A stretch of DNA of 31,758 bases, taken from the NCBI GenBank assembly GCA_035437945.1, contig DAOMZG010000047.1, positions 1 through 31,758 on the forward strand, given 5' to 3'. The position numbers were made by a program, and so were the translations under genes. Below the pieces are notes generated by a model. It was not told the DNA's origin, did no database searches, and was given only the letters and a program-made list of their open reading frames with translations. This DNA is from UBA9464 sp003445095. Its GTDB lineage: Bacteria; Verrucomicrobiota; Verrucomicrobiia; Limisphaerales; UBA9464. This document shows, in pieces, positions 16,564 through 25,000 of the stretch; within the stretch, counting starts at the first letter, position 1; every line of letters starts with the position of its first letter.

Positions 16564-16827
16564 ATGCCGACCTACGTTTACGAAACGGTTCCATCACGGG
16601 CTGGCGGCCCCATCCGCCGGTTCGAAGTGAAACAATCGATGAATGACGCTCCCCTGGATCGCGATCCAGTGTCCGGTGAGCGTGTACGTCGGGTTATTTC
16701 CGGCGGATTTGCCCCTCTTCTCAGCGGTGGAACTAATGAGGCCGGCTGCGACGCGGGGGCGTGCGCGGTGCCAGCAGCCCCATCGCACGGTTGCGGCCCA
16801 ATGTGTGGCTGCGTTGGATCGAACTAA
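16564..16827 (+). CDS. FmdB-like small protein lacking the zinc-ribbon cysteines
   Basis: An 87-residue protein that begins MPTYVYE, the classic start of FmdB-type regulatory zinc ribbons (usually MPTYEY.C..CG). It keeps the spacing to RRFEVKQSMNDAPL and VRRVISGGFAPLLSGG, which match FEVFQS...PL and VRRLISGG in the family. The four ribbon cysteines are absent: the knuckles are replaced by TVPSRAGGP and DPVSGERV. The last 30 residues instead form a tail with five cysteines (GCDAGACAV, HGCGPMCGC). I believe PVC relatives show a similar cysteine-poor version, but cannot check this. It may therefore be a structural or DNA-binding derivative with metal or redox chemistry moved to the tail. The upstream 108 bases should hold its promoter. 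The frame is open from 16510, but the family start is at 16564. Confidence 0.8.
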   Translation: MPTYVYETVPSRAGGPIRRFEVKQSMNDAPLDRDPVSGERVRRVISGGFAPLLSGGTNEAGCDAGACAVPAAPSHGCGPMCGCVGSN

Positions 16828-17298
16828 CCGGGACCCGGCGGATATCGTCGATCGGATCAAGTCGGTTGCCAGAACGCAGGGGCCTTGGCCGGCGTTTCTG
16901 GGCGGCTCTGTACGCGTGGCGATTTCGTCGAAAACCGGATCTTGTCCAGGCCATACGTTCAGACGAATCCGTCCTTCGGCCGCATTCCTACAGGGTAACA
17001 ATCGTTCGAGGTTGGTAGGGCCAGAAGAATTCATTCGGTCGGTGTTGGCGAAGCACCGCGCTCGTCTGTAGTTCCGGTCCTGGAACATCCTGCCGGGTTG
17101 ACCAGTCGATTGTGGTCGGGCGCTGCAACCGAACGTGGCTCCGGCTTTGCCATTCCAATCGCACCTGTCCGTGAGAAGGAGAAATCGAGCGGAGAAAGGG
17201 CGGCACGGTGATGGTACGAGAACCGCGAGATTCGGCGTCGCCCTCGTTGAGACGCTTCGCGACTTCCGACCAGGGGTTTGTTCGGGGCCGAATTTTGG
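16828..17298. other. Intergenic region with a decayed minus-strand sequence
   Basis: About 470 bases separate the FmdB-like gene from the two-box motif in front of the PD40 gene. Long frames exist on both strands but lack family features over most of their length. One minus-strand stretch resembles the C-terminal module of secreted proteins and is listed separately. Otherwise I see nothing here. Confidence 0.45.
16991..17230 (-). pseudogene. Remnant of a secreted-protein C-terminal module
   Basis: On the minus strand this stretch reads PPFLRSISPSHGQVRLEWQS, then RLQRPTTIDWSTRQDVPG, then TSAVL and NEFFW. This is the order seen at the ends of secreted proteins of this window: G..VRL.W.S..., then a RLQ/RIE strand, then a W-containing loop, then FYR/FFR. 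The bases between LEWQ and RLQ make more sense in a neighbouring frame (KAGATF), which suggests compensating frameshifts. The frame upstream runs into the antisense of the PD40 gene and is meaningless, so no complete gene remains. It looks like the last 70-80 codons of a lost secreted protein. Confidence 0.3.
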
Positions 17299-17328
17299 CT
17301 GTAACCTTGGTCGAAGAACGCTTTGGAA
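17299..17328 (+). promoter_or_regulatory. Two-box motif, copy C (upstream of the PD40 gene)
   Basis: CTGTAACCTT (17299-17308), ten bases, then CGCTTTGGAA (17319-17328). The boxes and spacing match the copies at 21874-21903 and 28367-28396, read in the direction of their genes. All three also share TC at spacer positions 3-4. Fourteen bases separate this copy from the ATG at 17343, closer than in the other two. It could be an ECF-type promoter or an operator. Confidence 0.6.
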
Positions 17329-17342
17329 CGAGCTGGGTACAC

Positions 17343-18542
17343 ATGAAACATCCAGCCAACTCCTCGTCTTGGCCTGCCATCCGCCAATTTCGGAATAAGC
17401 TACGCGTCCTCGCCGCCGTCCTGTGCGCCGGCGCGGCCACCTTCGGGTCGAACGCCGCGGAGAACTGGATGTTCTCCACAGCTGTGGCACTTCCTTCCCC
17501 GATCAATCTTCCCGGCACCATGTCGGGCACGCCCTGGCTTTCCAGCGACGGGTTGACCTTGTACTTCGCCTCCAACCGACCGGGCGGCTATGGGAAATTT
17601 GATCTCTGGGTGGCGACCAGAAACACAACCGACGAGAACTGGGGTGAACCCGTCAACTTGGGGCCAAGCATCAACACGTCCGCGGCTGAGCTCATGCCAT
17701 GTCTCTCGGCCGACGGGCTCACACTCTACTTTGGCGATGGGAATCCGTTCGGCTGGACTGCTCGTAACGGGACCTCCGAAAACTACCAGATCTGGACAGC
17801 GACCCGCGACAACCTCCATAGCCCATGGAGCAGTGCGAATGATCTCGGGCCTCCGGTGGGCACGAAGTACATCGAGTCCTATCCGCACGTTTCCAGGGAC
17901 GGCCTCTCCCTCTTTTTCACCTCGACGCGTCCTGGGCTGCCTGGGCTCTACGTCGCTCGTCGCGCCACGCCGTCCGATCCTTGGCTCGCGCCGATCGGCC
18001 TCGGATCCAAGGTCAACCAAGGATCATGGACCGGCTTTCCGTTTCTTTCCAACGACGGGCTTCGTCTTCTCTGCTACTCCGACCGAGCGGGTGGCCAAGG
18101 AGGATACGACCTATGGATGTCCAGTCGCTCTTCGCTCGCCGATGAATGGCTGGTACCGGTGAATCTGGGGGCGCAGGTTAACAGTAGCTTTTACGACCTC
18201 TCTCCCTGCGTTTCGGCTGATTTTCCGGCTCTCGGTTCCTCGCTGCTATTCGCGCGCAACGACGCCAACGAGTGGAACGAACATATCAAGATTTACGGGG
18301 CAGTGGTGATTCCGAAGGTGTCTGTATTGCGGTCCGGATCCGTCAACGGCCCATGGAACCTGGTCTTGACGGCGACATTCTCCCCCTTGTCAGCGCGGCG
18401 GTTTCAATGCGAGGTACCGGTGGTGTCCGTCGGGGGTACGACGGTGTTTTATCAAATCACTAAGGAAACCGGCGGCTCAATCCAGATTGAATCATTGGAG
18501 CTGGTGGGAAGAAAAATCCGGCTCGATTACACAATTGAGTGA
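17343..18542 (+). CDS. Secreted PD40 (TolB-like) beta-propeller protein
   Basis: A 399-residue exported protein. A signal peptide covers about residues 20-38 (VLAAVLCAGAATFGSNAA). The body is built of PD40 units: LSSDGLTLYFASNRPGGYGKFDLWVA, LSADGLTLYF, VSRDGLSLFFTSTRPG, LSNDGLRLLCYSDRAGGQGGYDLWMSSR, each with the DGL..YF..(N/D)RP core. This should be a six-bladed TolB-like propeller in the periplasm or at the surface, probably a binding scaffold rather than an enzyme. The last 80 residues (from about VSVLRSGSVNGPWN to VFYQITKE, ending ESLELVGRKIRLDYTIE) form the W...FYR-type module seen in its secreted neighbours. The start at 17343 is chosen for the signal peptide; 45 codons upstream are not protein-like and overlap the two-box motif. 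Confidence 0.85.
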   Translation: MKHPANSSSWPAIRQFRNKLRVLAAVLCAGAATFGSNAAENWMFSTAVALPSPINLPGTMSGTPWLSSDGLTLYFASNRPGGYGKFDLWVATRNTTDENWGEPVNLGPSINTSAAELMPCLSADGLTLYFGDGNPFGWTARNGTSENYQIWTATRDNLHSPWSSANDLGPPVGTKYIESYPHVSRDGLSLFFTSTRPGLPGLYVARRATPSDPWLAPIGLGSKVNQGSWTGFPFLSNDGLRLLCYSDRAGGQGGYDLWMSSRSSLADEWLVPVNLGAQVNSSFYDLSPCVSADFPALGSSLLFARNDANEWNEHIKIYGAVVIPKVSVLRSGSVNGPWNLVLTATFSPLSARRFQCEVPVVSVGGTTVFYQITKETGGSIQIESLELVGRKIRLDYTIE

Positions 18543-19030
18543 GATCAGGTGCACCGAACGGTGCTCGGAAACCGTAGAGAACAGCTTCCCATTTTTCGTT
18601 ATGGCCCAGACTCGTTTTGCGGCTTCGCGAAAGACCAGGTCCGGCTCCGAACGGCGAGCAAATCACTTCGGGGCGTCGATCTTCGTCGGGCGATCATGTG
18701 CTTATCCCGAACTCCGAAGCAGAATTGGGGAGCGCACGCCTCTGGCGTGTGGATCTGGGCGTCGCGCCCAGACCTTCGCCAACCACTCTTTGTGAGTACG
18801 TTCGGAGAAAAGATGGTGGGACGATGTTTTCGGCGGGACGCCGAAAACAATACGGCGTATGCTCTCCAGTCCCCCCTCGCAGGCGGACGCCACGTTCGGA
18901 GTTCGGGCTTATCACACGTCCAATTGTCAGCATCCGCTTCCGACTCAGGTCAAAAAACAACGGACGAGGTCGCGGAGAACCCGTTCACGGATTTGTCGAG
19001 CAGGCCAAGCTCCAAGACGCCTTTTCTACT
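18543..19030. other. Gene-free interval containing the hairpin element
   Basis: About 490 bases lie between the convergent PD40 and Uma2 genes. A short hairpin (GCACC 18551-18555 with GGTGC 18560-18564) sits directly after the PD40 stop but has no T-run. The multi-hairpin element occupies 18727-18867. The rest shows no gene or family-like peptide on either strand. Confidence 0.5.
18727..18867. repeat. Extragenic multi-hairpin element with terminal inverted repeats
   Basis: The element is bounded by imperfect inverted repeats, GGGGAGCGCACGCC (18727-18740) and GGCGTATGCTCTCC (18854-18867). Inside are three hairpins: CACGCC/GGCGTG (18735-18740, 18744-18749, loop TCT), a perfect 8-bp TCTGGGCG/CGCCCAGA (18754-18761, 18765-18772, loop TCG), and a perfect 10-bp GTTTTCGGCG/CGCCGAAAAC (18826-18835, 18839-18848, loop GGA). 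It encodes nothing and lies between two convergent genes. The layout resembles a MITE- or REP-like palindromic repeat family. A second partial copy may be present at 21-35. No target duplication is evident. Confidence 0.65.
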
Positions 19031-19687
19031 TCAACGCAACAATTGGCGCAGCGCCGCTAGATTCGCCTCATCATCAAACAGCGCGCGGACGGGAAGCTCA
19101 AATCCGGCGATGACGGAGGAGCGAAGGATTCCATCATGGCTCTGCTCGACCGGTGCCCCGTATCGCCCGTCCCGGAGGAGGAACTGCTCTACCGTCTCGG
19201 CCTCGGTATCTACCAGCCAGTATTCGCCCACTCCGTGCGCCGCATAGTCTTCGAACTTCACCCCGCGATCGATGGTTGCGGTGGACGGCGACAGCACCTC
19301 GACCACGAAATCCGGAATGGGATGCAACAGGGTCTGAGGCGTGATGGTCTGTGACTTCTCGGGGCCGAAGAAGACCAAGTCTGGTTCGTAGTCATTGCGC
19401 GGGAACTGGCAGAGAATCTTCTCGGCTCGGACTTGCCCCAAGCCGCGCGGTTCGATCCAAGCACGGAGCAATGGCAACAGCCGGCCCACGATGGCGGCGT
19501 GTCGATTCACCGCCGGTGACTGCATGACTGCTTCTCCATTGATGAACTCCCATTTGCCGTCCTCGCCGATCTCTTCGTAGAACTTCAGGCGCTGCTGCCG
19601 CTCACGCGCAATGACGCGCTGGAGCTCTTCAACATGCTCAATCAGCTCCGGAGATTTCAATAGCGGTTCCAGGATGGTCCGGCTCAT
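19031..19687 (-). CDS. Uma2-family (DUF820) putative endonuclease
   Basis: A 218-residue protein of the Uma2/DUF820 family, which has a PD-(D/E)XK restriction-endonuclease-like fold. The putative active site is visible as D103 in YEPDLVFF, E130 and S133 in PDFVVEVLSPST, and D140 and K144 in TIDRGVKFEDY. The GEYWLVDTE block after it is also typical. An N-terminal helical region (about residues 10-40) is longer than in the shortest members. The family is abundant in cyanobacteria and PVC bacteria and its biological target is unknown; an association with mobile DNA has been suggested but not established. It is convergent with the PD40 gene and divergent from vapBC, with 269 bases of non-coding DNA in between. 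Confidence 0.9.
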   Translation of the reverse strand: MSRTILEPLLKSPELIEHVEELQRVIARERQQRLKFYEEIGEDGKWEFINGEAVMQSPAVNRHAAIVGRLLPLLRAWIEPRGLGQVRAEKILCQFPRNDYEPDLVFFGPEKSQTITPQTLLHPIPDFVVEVLSPSTATIDRGVKFEDYAAHGVGEYWLVDTEAETVEQFLLRDGRYGAPVEQSHDGILRSSVIAGFELPVRALFDDEANLAALRQLLR

Positions 19688-19940
19688 GAATTGAGTATGA
19701 ATCGAAGTCCCAAGTTGTCAGGCCGTTTTGGGCGCCAAAAGCCGGAAAGAATCGGGCAACCGCAGAGAACGCCGATAGCATAAACCAAACCTCACTCGAA
19801 TTTGCGACGATGCCGTACTCGCGTGGGGCGACCGCACCGATTCGCTCCGGCCAGCCGAATCCTGGATTGCGCATCGGGTGGAATGACAAAAATGAGAAAC
19901 AACACCCCGTCAAATACTGCTTTGCTGGCCTGCCATAACC

Positions 19941-19958
19941 ACGCCACATTCATGGCGT
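19941..19958. promoter_or_regulatory. Candidate vapBC operator palindrome
   Basis: A perfect inverted repeat ACGCCA (19941-19946), six bases, TGGCGT (19953-19958) overlaps the GTG start of the antitoxin gene. AbrB-fold VapB proteins repress their own operon by binding inverted repeats near the promoter and start, so this is a natural candidate site. No clear -10/-35 pair was identified. Confidence 0.4.
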
Positions 19959-20205
19959 GACGACAACGGTACAGCTCGATGCCTCCAATCGAATCGTGCT
20001 TCCTCTCGAATTGCGGCGGGCGGCGGGAGTGCCTCGCGGACAGAGGCTCAAGGCGTCGGCCACACCCGGACGAATCGTGTTGGAAGTTGAATCCGCGGCG
20101 CGCGGTACGCTCGTCAAGCGGGGCAAGTTGAAGCTTTGGACCGGAGCGGTTCCGTCCACGGGGCTGGCGGAGGCTGTTGAAGCGGCTCGGCATTACAATC
20201 GATGA
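19957..20205 (+). CDS. AbrB/MazE-type antitoxin (VapB-like)
   Basis: An 82-residue DNA-binding antitoxin. Residues 1-45 form a SpoVT/AbrB swapped-hairpin domain (TVQLDASNRIVLPLELRRAAGV followed by GQRLKASATPGRIVLEVE). The C-terminal tail, about residues 50-82, should wrap over the toxin. The start is GTG; an upstream ATG at 19952 is out of frame and closes after one codon. Its last codons overlap the toxin gene by four bases (ATGA), the usual coupling in vapBC operons. It is expected to neutralise VapC and, with it, repress the operon. The palindrome at 19941-19958 is a plausible operator. Confidence 0.88.
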   Translation: MTTTVQLDASNRIVLPLELRRAAGVPRGQRLKASATPGRIVLEVESAARGTLVKRGKLKLWTGAVPSTGLAEAVEAARHYNR

Positions 20206-20603
20206 CCTTCTTGGACACGGGGATTCTGGTTGGAGCCGTCCTGGAACGTCATCCCGAGCATGCCGCCTGCTTCGAGGCTCTGGAGAAATCGGAAGCCCCC
20301 TTCACAGACGCTCATGCGCTGGCGGAGACCTTCGCCACCCTCACGGGATTCTACAAAATTCCGGTGGAGGCGGCGACCGAATTGACCCTTGCCTTGAAGT
20401 CGAACTTAGACGTGGAGCCACTCTCCTGGGCCGACTACGAGACCGCGATCGCCGAAGCCCGACGTCGCGGCGTGATGGGCGGCGGCATCTACGATTCGCT
20501 TCACGCTACGTTCGCCCGGCGCAAGGGCGCTCGCCGAATTGTAACTCGCAATCCCTCGCACTTCGCGCACACGGCGCCAGATTTGGAAATCCTCACGCCG
20601 TAA
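20202..20603 (+). CDS. PIN-domain ribonuclease toxin (VapC-like)
   Basis: A 133-residue PIN-domain protein, the toxin partner of the preceding antitoxin. The acidic residues that bind metal are D5 (FLDTGILV), E42 (ALAETFATL) and D98 (GGIYDSLHA), with N117 in TRNPSHF as the fourth conserved position. VapC toxins are Mg2+-dependent endoribonucleases that usually cut tRNA or rRNA and stop translation when the antitoxin is degraded. All catalytic positions are intact, so the module should be functional. The ATG overlaps the antitoxin stop by four bases. Downstream, the stop is about 60 bases from the convergent end of the prepilin-like gene. Confidence 0.92.
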   Translation: MTFLDTGILVGAVLERHPEHAACFEALEKSEAPFTDAHALAETFATLTGFYKIPVEAATELTLALKSNLDVEPLSWADYETAIAEARRRGVMGGGIYDSLHATFARRKGARRIVTRNPSHFAHTAPDLEILTP

Positions 20604-20663
20604 CCTGGGCGAGCACGCGGCGATTCGTCCGGAAATATTTGAGGCGATCCCATCCGGCCTACG

Positions 20664-21836
20664 TTAAGGAACCGGAAATCTCTCGGGGCTCGCCGCAAAG
20701 AAACGGCCCAGGTCGCGATCCTTGTTCTGCACCGCCCAAGGGGCGGCCGCGACAGTCCACTCCTTGATCGTTCGGGCAATCTCCAGCGTTTTAGGCTCCA
20801 GCCAGTGCCACGTCTCGGTGTGCCCGTCCGCGAAGCTCAGGGTGCCCGCGTTGCCGTGCCGGGTGGCCGGGAAGCTGCCCCACCGCCAAACCGAGCCTCC
20901 GAAAAAGTCGTGATAATCGGGGTGGTTCACTCCAAAGAGAGCGACCGCGACGCTGTACTCATGTTCGTCCACCGACACGAAGAGCTTGCTGGGGCTAGGG
21001 GCCTTGTTGAGGTCACTGAACTTTTGCCACCGGGTTCGATGATACTCGTCGTCAGACCTGGGATGCATTCCCAGGTGCCAATTGATGGCATAACTGCGGG
21101 TCCGGTGAAGGCGGCCCTGATCCCGCACCTTGGAGCGATCGGCAGGGCAGCGGTGGATTCTTAATTCCGGTAGATAGGGAGTGCATAGGCTCTGTTGAAG
21201 ATTCGTGGTCGTCGTATCAGTCCAGGCATTGCCAACAATCCATGACCCCGGTGCAGTGCGGGTTGCGTAGCGGTCTAAAGGGCCAATGAAGTCCAGGGGC
21301 GGCAACCGGTCGTTGGAGTCGTCACCATACATGAGCCAGGCGATCTGCTGCTGCCTGAGGTTGCTGAGGCAGCCTGTCGCCTGCGCCTTAGACTTGGCCC
21401 TCCCGAGGACCGGCAAAAGCATGCCAGCCAGAACGGCGATGATCGCAATGACGACCAGAAGCTCGATCAGAGTGAACCCCCGCGCGCCCGCTTTGGAGTA
21501 CTCCGGTCCTCCGGAGTTTTCCGCTGGCAGCGACGCTTGACTTCGAACCACACGCCCAACTGCGGTGCCGCTCGAAAAGCGCCGGAGGGCCGGGCGCACT
21601 CCAAAACGCTTCGCGCCAAACTGGAACAAAGGAACCAATCCGCCCGGTAGCGTCTTGGACTGCGCCGGCAGAGCGAAGCGGCGACGGCGCTTTTGCAGTC
21701 GGACGGGCGCTAAATCAACTAGCCCATCGGTCCCGGACTGGCGTGCAGCAGGATGGTGTGGCGCTCCCCACCGCACTTCAAAGCAGACCGGCTCCGGACT
21801 GGTCACGCGTAGGATGATTAATGCATTCATTCTCAT
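20664..21836 (-). CDS. Prepilin-like protein with N-terminal extension and H-X9-DG motif
   Basis: A 390-residue type IV pilin/type II secretion pseudopilin-like protein. The prepilin peptidase site and hydrophobic helix are GFTLIELLVVIAIIAVLAGM at residues 120-139. They are followed by a typical SNLRQQQIAWLMYGDDSNDRLPP segment and, near the end, H-GNAGTLSFA-DG, the H-X9-DG motif of the DUF1559-like/type II family very common in PVC bacteria. The odd part is the 120-residue stretch before the cleavage site, whereas leaders are normally under 30. It includes LQKRRRRFALPAQSK and looks like translated intergenic repeat. The true start may be the in-frame GTG giving V96 (about 21551), which would leave a 24-residue leader. 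The two-box motif and TGATCAG heptads lie directly upstream of the long start. Confidence 0.85.
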   Translation of the reverse strand: MRMNALIILRVTSPEPVCFEVRWGAPHHPAARQSGTDGLVDLAPVRLQKRRRRFALPAQSKTLPGGLVPLFQFGAKRFGVRPALRRFSSGTAVGRVVRSQASLPAENSGGPEYSKAGARGFTLIELLVVIAIIAVLAGMLLPVLGRAKSKAQATGCLSNLRQQQIAWLMYGDDSNDRLPPLDFIGPLDRYATRTAPGSWIVGNAWTDTTTTNLQQSLCTPYLPELRIHRCPADRSKVRDQGRLHRTRSYAINWHLGMHPRSDDEYHRTRWQKFSDLNKAPSPSKLFVSVDEHEYSVAVALFGVNHPDYHDFFGGSVWRWGSFPATRHGNAGTLSFADGHTETWHWLEPKTLEIARTIKEWTVAAAPWAVQNKDRDLGRFFAASPERFPVP

Positions 21837-21873
21837 TGGAACCTAGTGGCGGATTGGATACCGCTGCACCTGC

Positions 21874-21903
21874 TTCCAAAGAATCCCGCGAGGAAGGTTA
21901 CAA
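21874..21903 (-). promoter_or_regulatory. Two-box motif, copy A (upstream of the prepilin-like gene)
   Basis: Read on the minus strand: TTGTAACCTT, ten bases, TTCTTTGGAA, ending 37 bases before the ATG at 21836. Both boxes are identical to copy B at 28367-28396, while the ten-base spacer differs apart from four positions. Downstream of the second box both copies continue with a similar AGGTG..AGCGG stretch. It is oriented with the gene it precedes. Confidence 0.65.
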
Positions 21904-21909
21904 GGAAAG

Positions 21910-21937
21910 TGATCAGTAATCAGTGATCAGTGACTAA
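21910..21937. repeat. Short tandem TGATCAG heptads
   Basis: Consecutive seven-base units TGATCAG, TAATCAG, TGATCAG and TGACTAA run from 21910 to 21937. TGATCA is itself palindromic, so the block contains overlapping dyads. It sits just upstream of the two-box motif copy A, between the kinase stop and the prepilin-like gene. Confidence 0.6.
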
Positions 21938-22053
21938 GTAGCCGCCGAGGGAACGAGGCGCACTCCAATCGCCGGGCGTAACAGCAAACTCGGTCCAAGA
22001 TCAGTCCTACTGACCACGGAGGCAAACCAGACGGCGCGTCCTCCCGACCGCGG

Positions 22054-25000
22054 CTACGGAGGGAGTGTCTTGGCTTCATGAGTATCATTCTTTTTCTCCG
22101 TTGCCTCGATCGCCGCAATTTCCTTCAGCGATGGCGCGTGATAGAGCCGCACGAAATGGCCGGACTGGTTAGTGCCGTTCGGTGGCCCGGAATAGTCCAG
22201 GTAGCCCGCCGCGAGCGTTCGGCCGTCCGGCGAAAAGGCCAGACTGTGTAGCACCGCGCGTTCGGTCGGCAGGCTGGCGACTTCTTCAAGGGTCGCCACG
22301 TTCCAGAACTTGAGCGTCTCGTAACTCCCGGTGACCAACGTCTGGCCGTCCGGAGAAAACGCCGCGTCCGTGATGCTGGTCACGTGGCCCTTGAGCTGCT
22401 TGAGCAGGTGTCCGGAGGGAAGTTCCCAGACATTGCCAAAACCGCTCCCGCCGGGCCCCCCGACCAACAGCCTCCCGTCGGGCGAGAAAGCGATGGCAAT
22501 GGTATCTTCACTCGAATTGGTCAGGGACATCAGGTGCGTGCGGGTCTTCACATCCCACAATACGACATCGCTAAACCCGCTGGGCCACCAGCCGCCCGCC
22601 AGAGTTTTCCCATCCGGCGAGAACACCAGCTCGGCCACGGCTTTGGCAGGCCGTTCGGGTAGGTCAAACGATGCCAAGTTCCCCCCGGTGCTCGCGTTCC
22701 AGAGCTTGACCTGGCCCTTCACGTCGCCGGTCGCTACCAGCGTGCCATCTGGCGAAAGGGTCGCGACCGAGATCTCGTTGGTGTGCGCAGGCCAGAACGC
22801 TCTGAGTCGCCGGGCGGAAAGGTCCCAAATCTCGACGCTCCCATCCACCCGGCCCAAGGCGCCGAGCGGCAGGTCGCCCACCGCGTCAAAGGGATGATGA
22901 ACGACGGAGACGCGCACCGCCGGGTTGGTGGGAACTTCGACGGTGGATGGCTCCCGACCAATCAGGTGCCAGCGGTAATCGTGTTCGCTGGGGGCCAAGA
23001 CCAACGTACCACTGTCGGGTGTGAAGCCCGCGATCAGACCTCCCTTCCGAAGCCGGCTGGCTGATTCCTGGTCCTTGGCGTCCCAGAGTCGTACGGCCCC
23101 GAAACCTCCGGTGGCAATGACCCGGCTGTCCGGGGAGATGGTGGAGGCCCAAATCCCGCCGGTATACCCGCGGAAACGATTCAGGATTTGCCGGGATCGA
23201 GTATCCCACACCGTCAGCGTACCTTCATTACCGGCGGCGATGAAAAAACTCCCATCCGGGGCCATGGAGACGGTCGGGAGGATGCCCGCGACCACCTTGA
23301 TCGGTAGCTCTGGCAGTCCTTGCTGCCAGTCCCACACCACCTGTTCGCCAAAGAAGGTCCCTACGACGACGTGCCGCCCGTCGGGGAGGAACGCGGCCGC
23401 CCAGGCAAAGCTGTCGGGCGGAAGACTGCCGGCGGGGTCCAGCGAGGGAACTTTCCAGAACCTCAACGTGCAGGTCTTCTGCCCGTTGTGCACCCACGGG
23501 GTGGCCAGCACTGACCCGTCTGGAGAAAAGGCCACGGCATTGCGGACCTGCCAGGGAAACTCGGGGGTGGCCGAACATGACGCCACTGGCTCCCAGGTAT
23601 CGGTGCTCCACAGTTGATGCTTCGGATTCAGCCTCGGATTGGATGGGGTCGTCGGGTCGCCCGTGAGTAGCCACGCTCCATCCGGTGAAAACCGGACCGG
23701 AAACCCGACTCCCTGGAGCGGGGGACGCAGTTCCTGCCAAGTTTCGGTGTTCCACAATCTGACTCGGTCAAAGTCCGCTGTGGCTAAGACCTTGTCTCGA
23801 GGTGAAAACTCCAAGGAAATCGCAACACCCGGAAGATTGGTGATGACCCTCCGCGATGGCATCTCGCGGATGGAGATCTGATCCTTCTCAGTAAGCGCCA
23901 AGAGCTGGCCGTCCGGCGAAAAGCTTACCCCGTTTAAGGTTCCGGGGACGGACACCCCTTCTTGAGGATGAGCCTGTTGCCACAAATAACGCCATTCGAA
24001 TCCCCGCAGATCGTCCCTTTGCCCCGGTTTAGGTCGCTGACGGTCGAGCAGCTCTAACGCACGGTTTACGTTATTGACTGTCAGCGCTTGCTGAGCGAGG
24101 CCGACGTCGGAGACATAGGCGCTGAGGTCCGCTTGACGCAGACTGCGTGTGGCGCGGGCCCACTGCCAGGAAGTGGCGATTAACCCGACGATCAACGCCG
24201 CGAGCACTGCGCCGCCGGTGGCGAAGGCCAGTTTATTTCGGCGCGCGAGTTTCTGGAACCGATAGAAAGTGCTTGGGGGTCGGGCGACGATCGGCTCGTT
24301 GTTAAGAAACCGCTGAAGATCCGCCGCTAAGTCTTGGGCCGAGGCGTAACGACGTGTCCGGTCTTTCTCCAAGGCTTTGAGCGCAATCCAATCCAGGTCG
24401 CCGCGAATGAGATTGCGGAACTTGTGTGGCTCTTCGCGACGGTGATTCGCAACGGTGGCGAGGTCTTCCAGGGCTAAAGTGCTGAGGCAGGTCGAAGGTT
24501 TGGTCGGATCAACTTCGCGAATGGTTTTGAGAATCGCCTCGTATCCCTCGCTGCGCAGCTTCTGCGGATCCAGCGGTGTTCGGCCAGTCAGCAGCTCGTA
24601 CAGTAAAACTCCGAGCGAGTAGATGTCCGTCCGCGTATCGATATCGAGACTGCCCAATCCAGCCTGTTCCGGACTCATATAAACCGGCGTGCCGATCATC
24701 TGATTGAGCCGCGTGAACAGGGTCTTCTCCGTCAATTCAACTCCCGTGGCTTTGGCGATGCCGAAATCGATGACCTTGGGCAGCGGCTTTCCGTCCTGCT
24801 CGGTCACCAACACGTTCGTCGGTTTGAGATCGCGATGAATGATGCCTTTCTGGTGCGCGTGCTGTACCGCCTGACAGACTTGAACGAACAATTCCACGCG
24901 TTCGCGCACATTCAGCTTGGCGGTGTCGCAGTAAGCGGTGAGGGGAATTCCGCGGACGAGCTCCATCACGAAGTAAGGACGGCCGCTCTCGGTCGCGCCG

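Noticed and set aside
16594..17490. Minus-strand frame of 298 codons over the FmdB-like gene and the intergenic region
   Set aside because: Arg/Ser/Pro-rich with no domain; it overlaps two well-supported plus-strand genes. Only the short module-like remnant in a neighbouring frame was kept.
18551..18564. GCACC/GGTGC hairpin after the PD40 stop as a terminator
   Set aside because: Only 5 bp and no T-run.
18549..19247. Plus-strand frame of 232 codons across the hairpin element and Uma2
   Set aside because: It reads through the palindromic element and antisense of Uma2; no protein-like features.
20596..20625. CGTAACCTGG after vapC as a further motif copy
   Set aside because: The first box is imperfect and no CTTTGGAA follows at the right distance.
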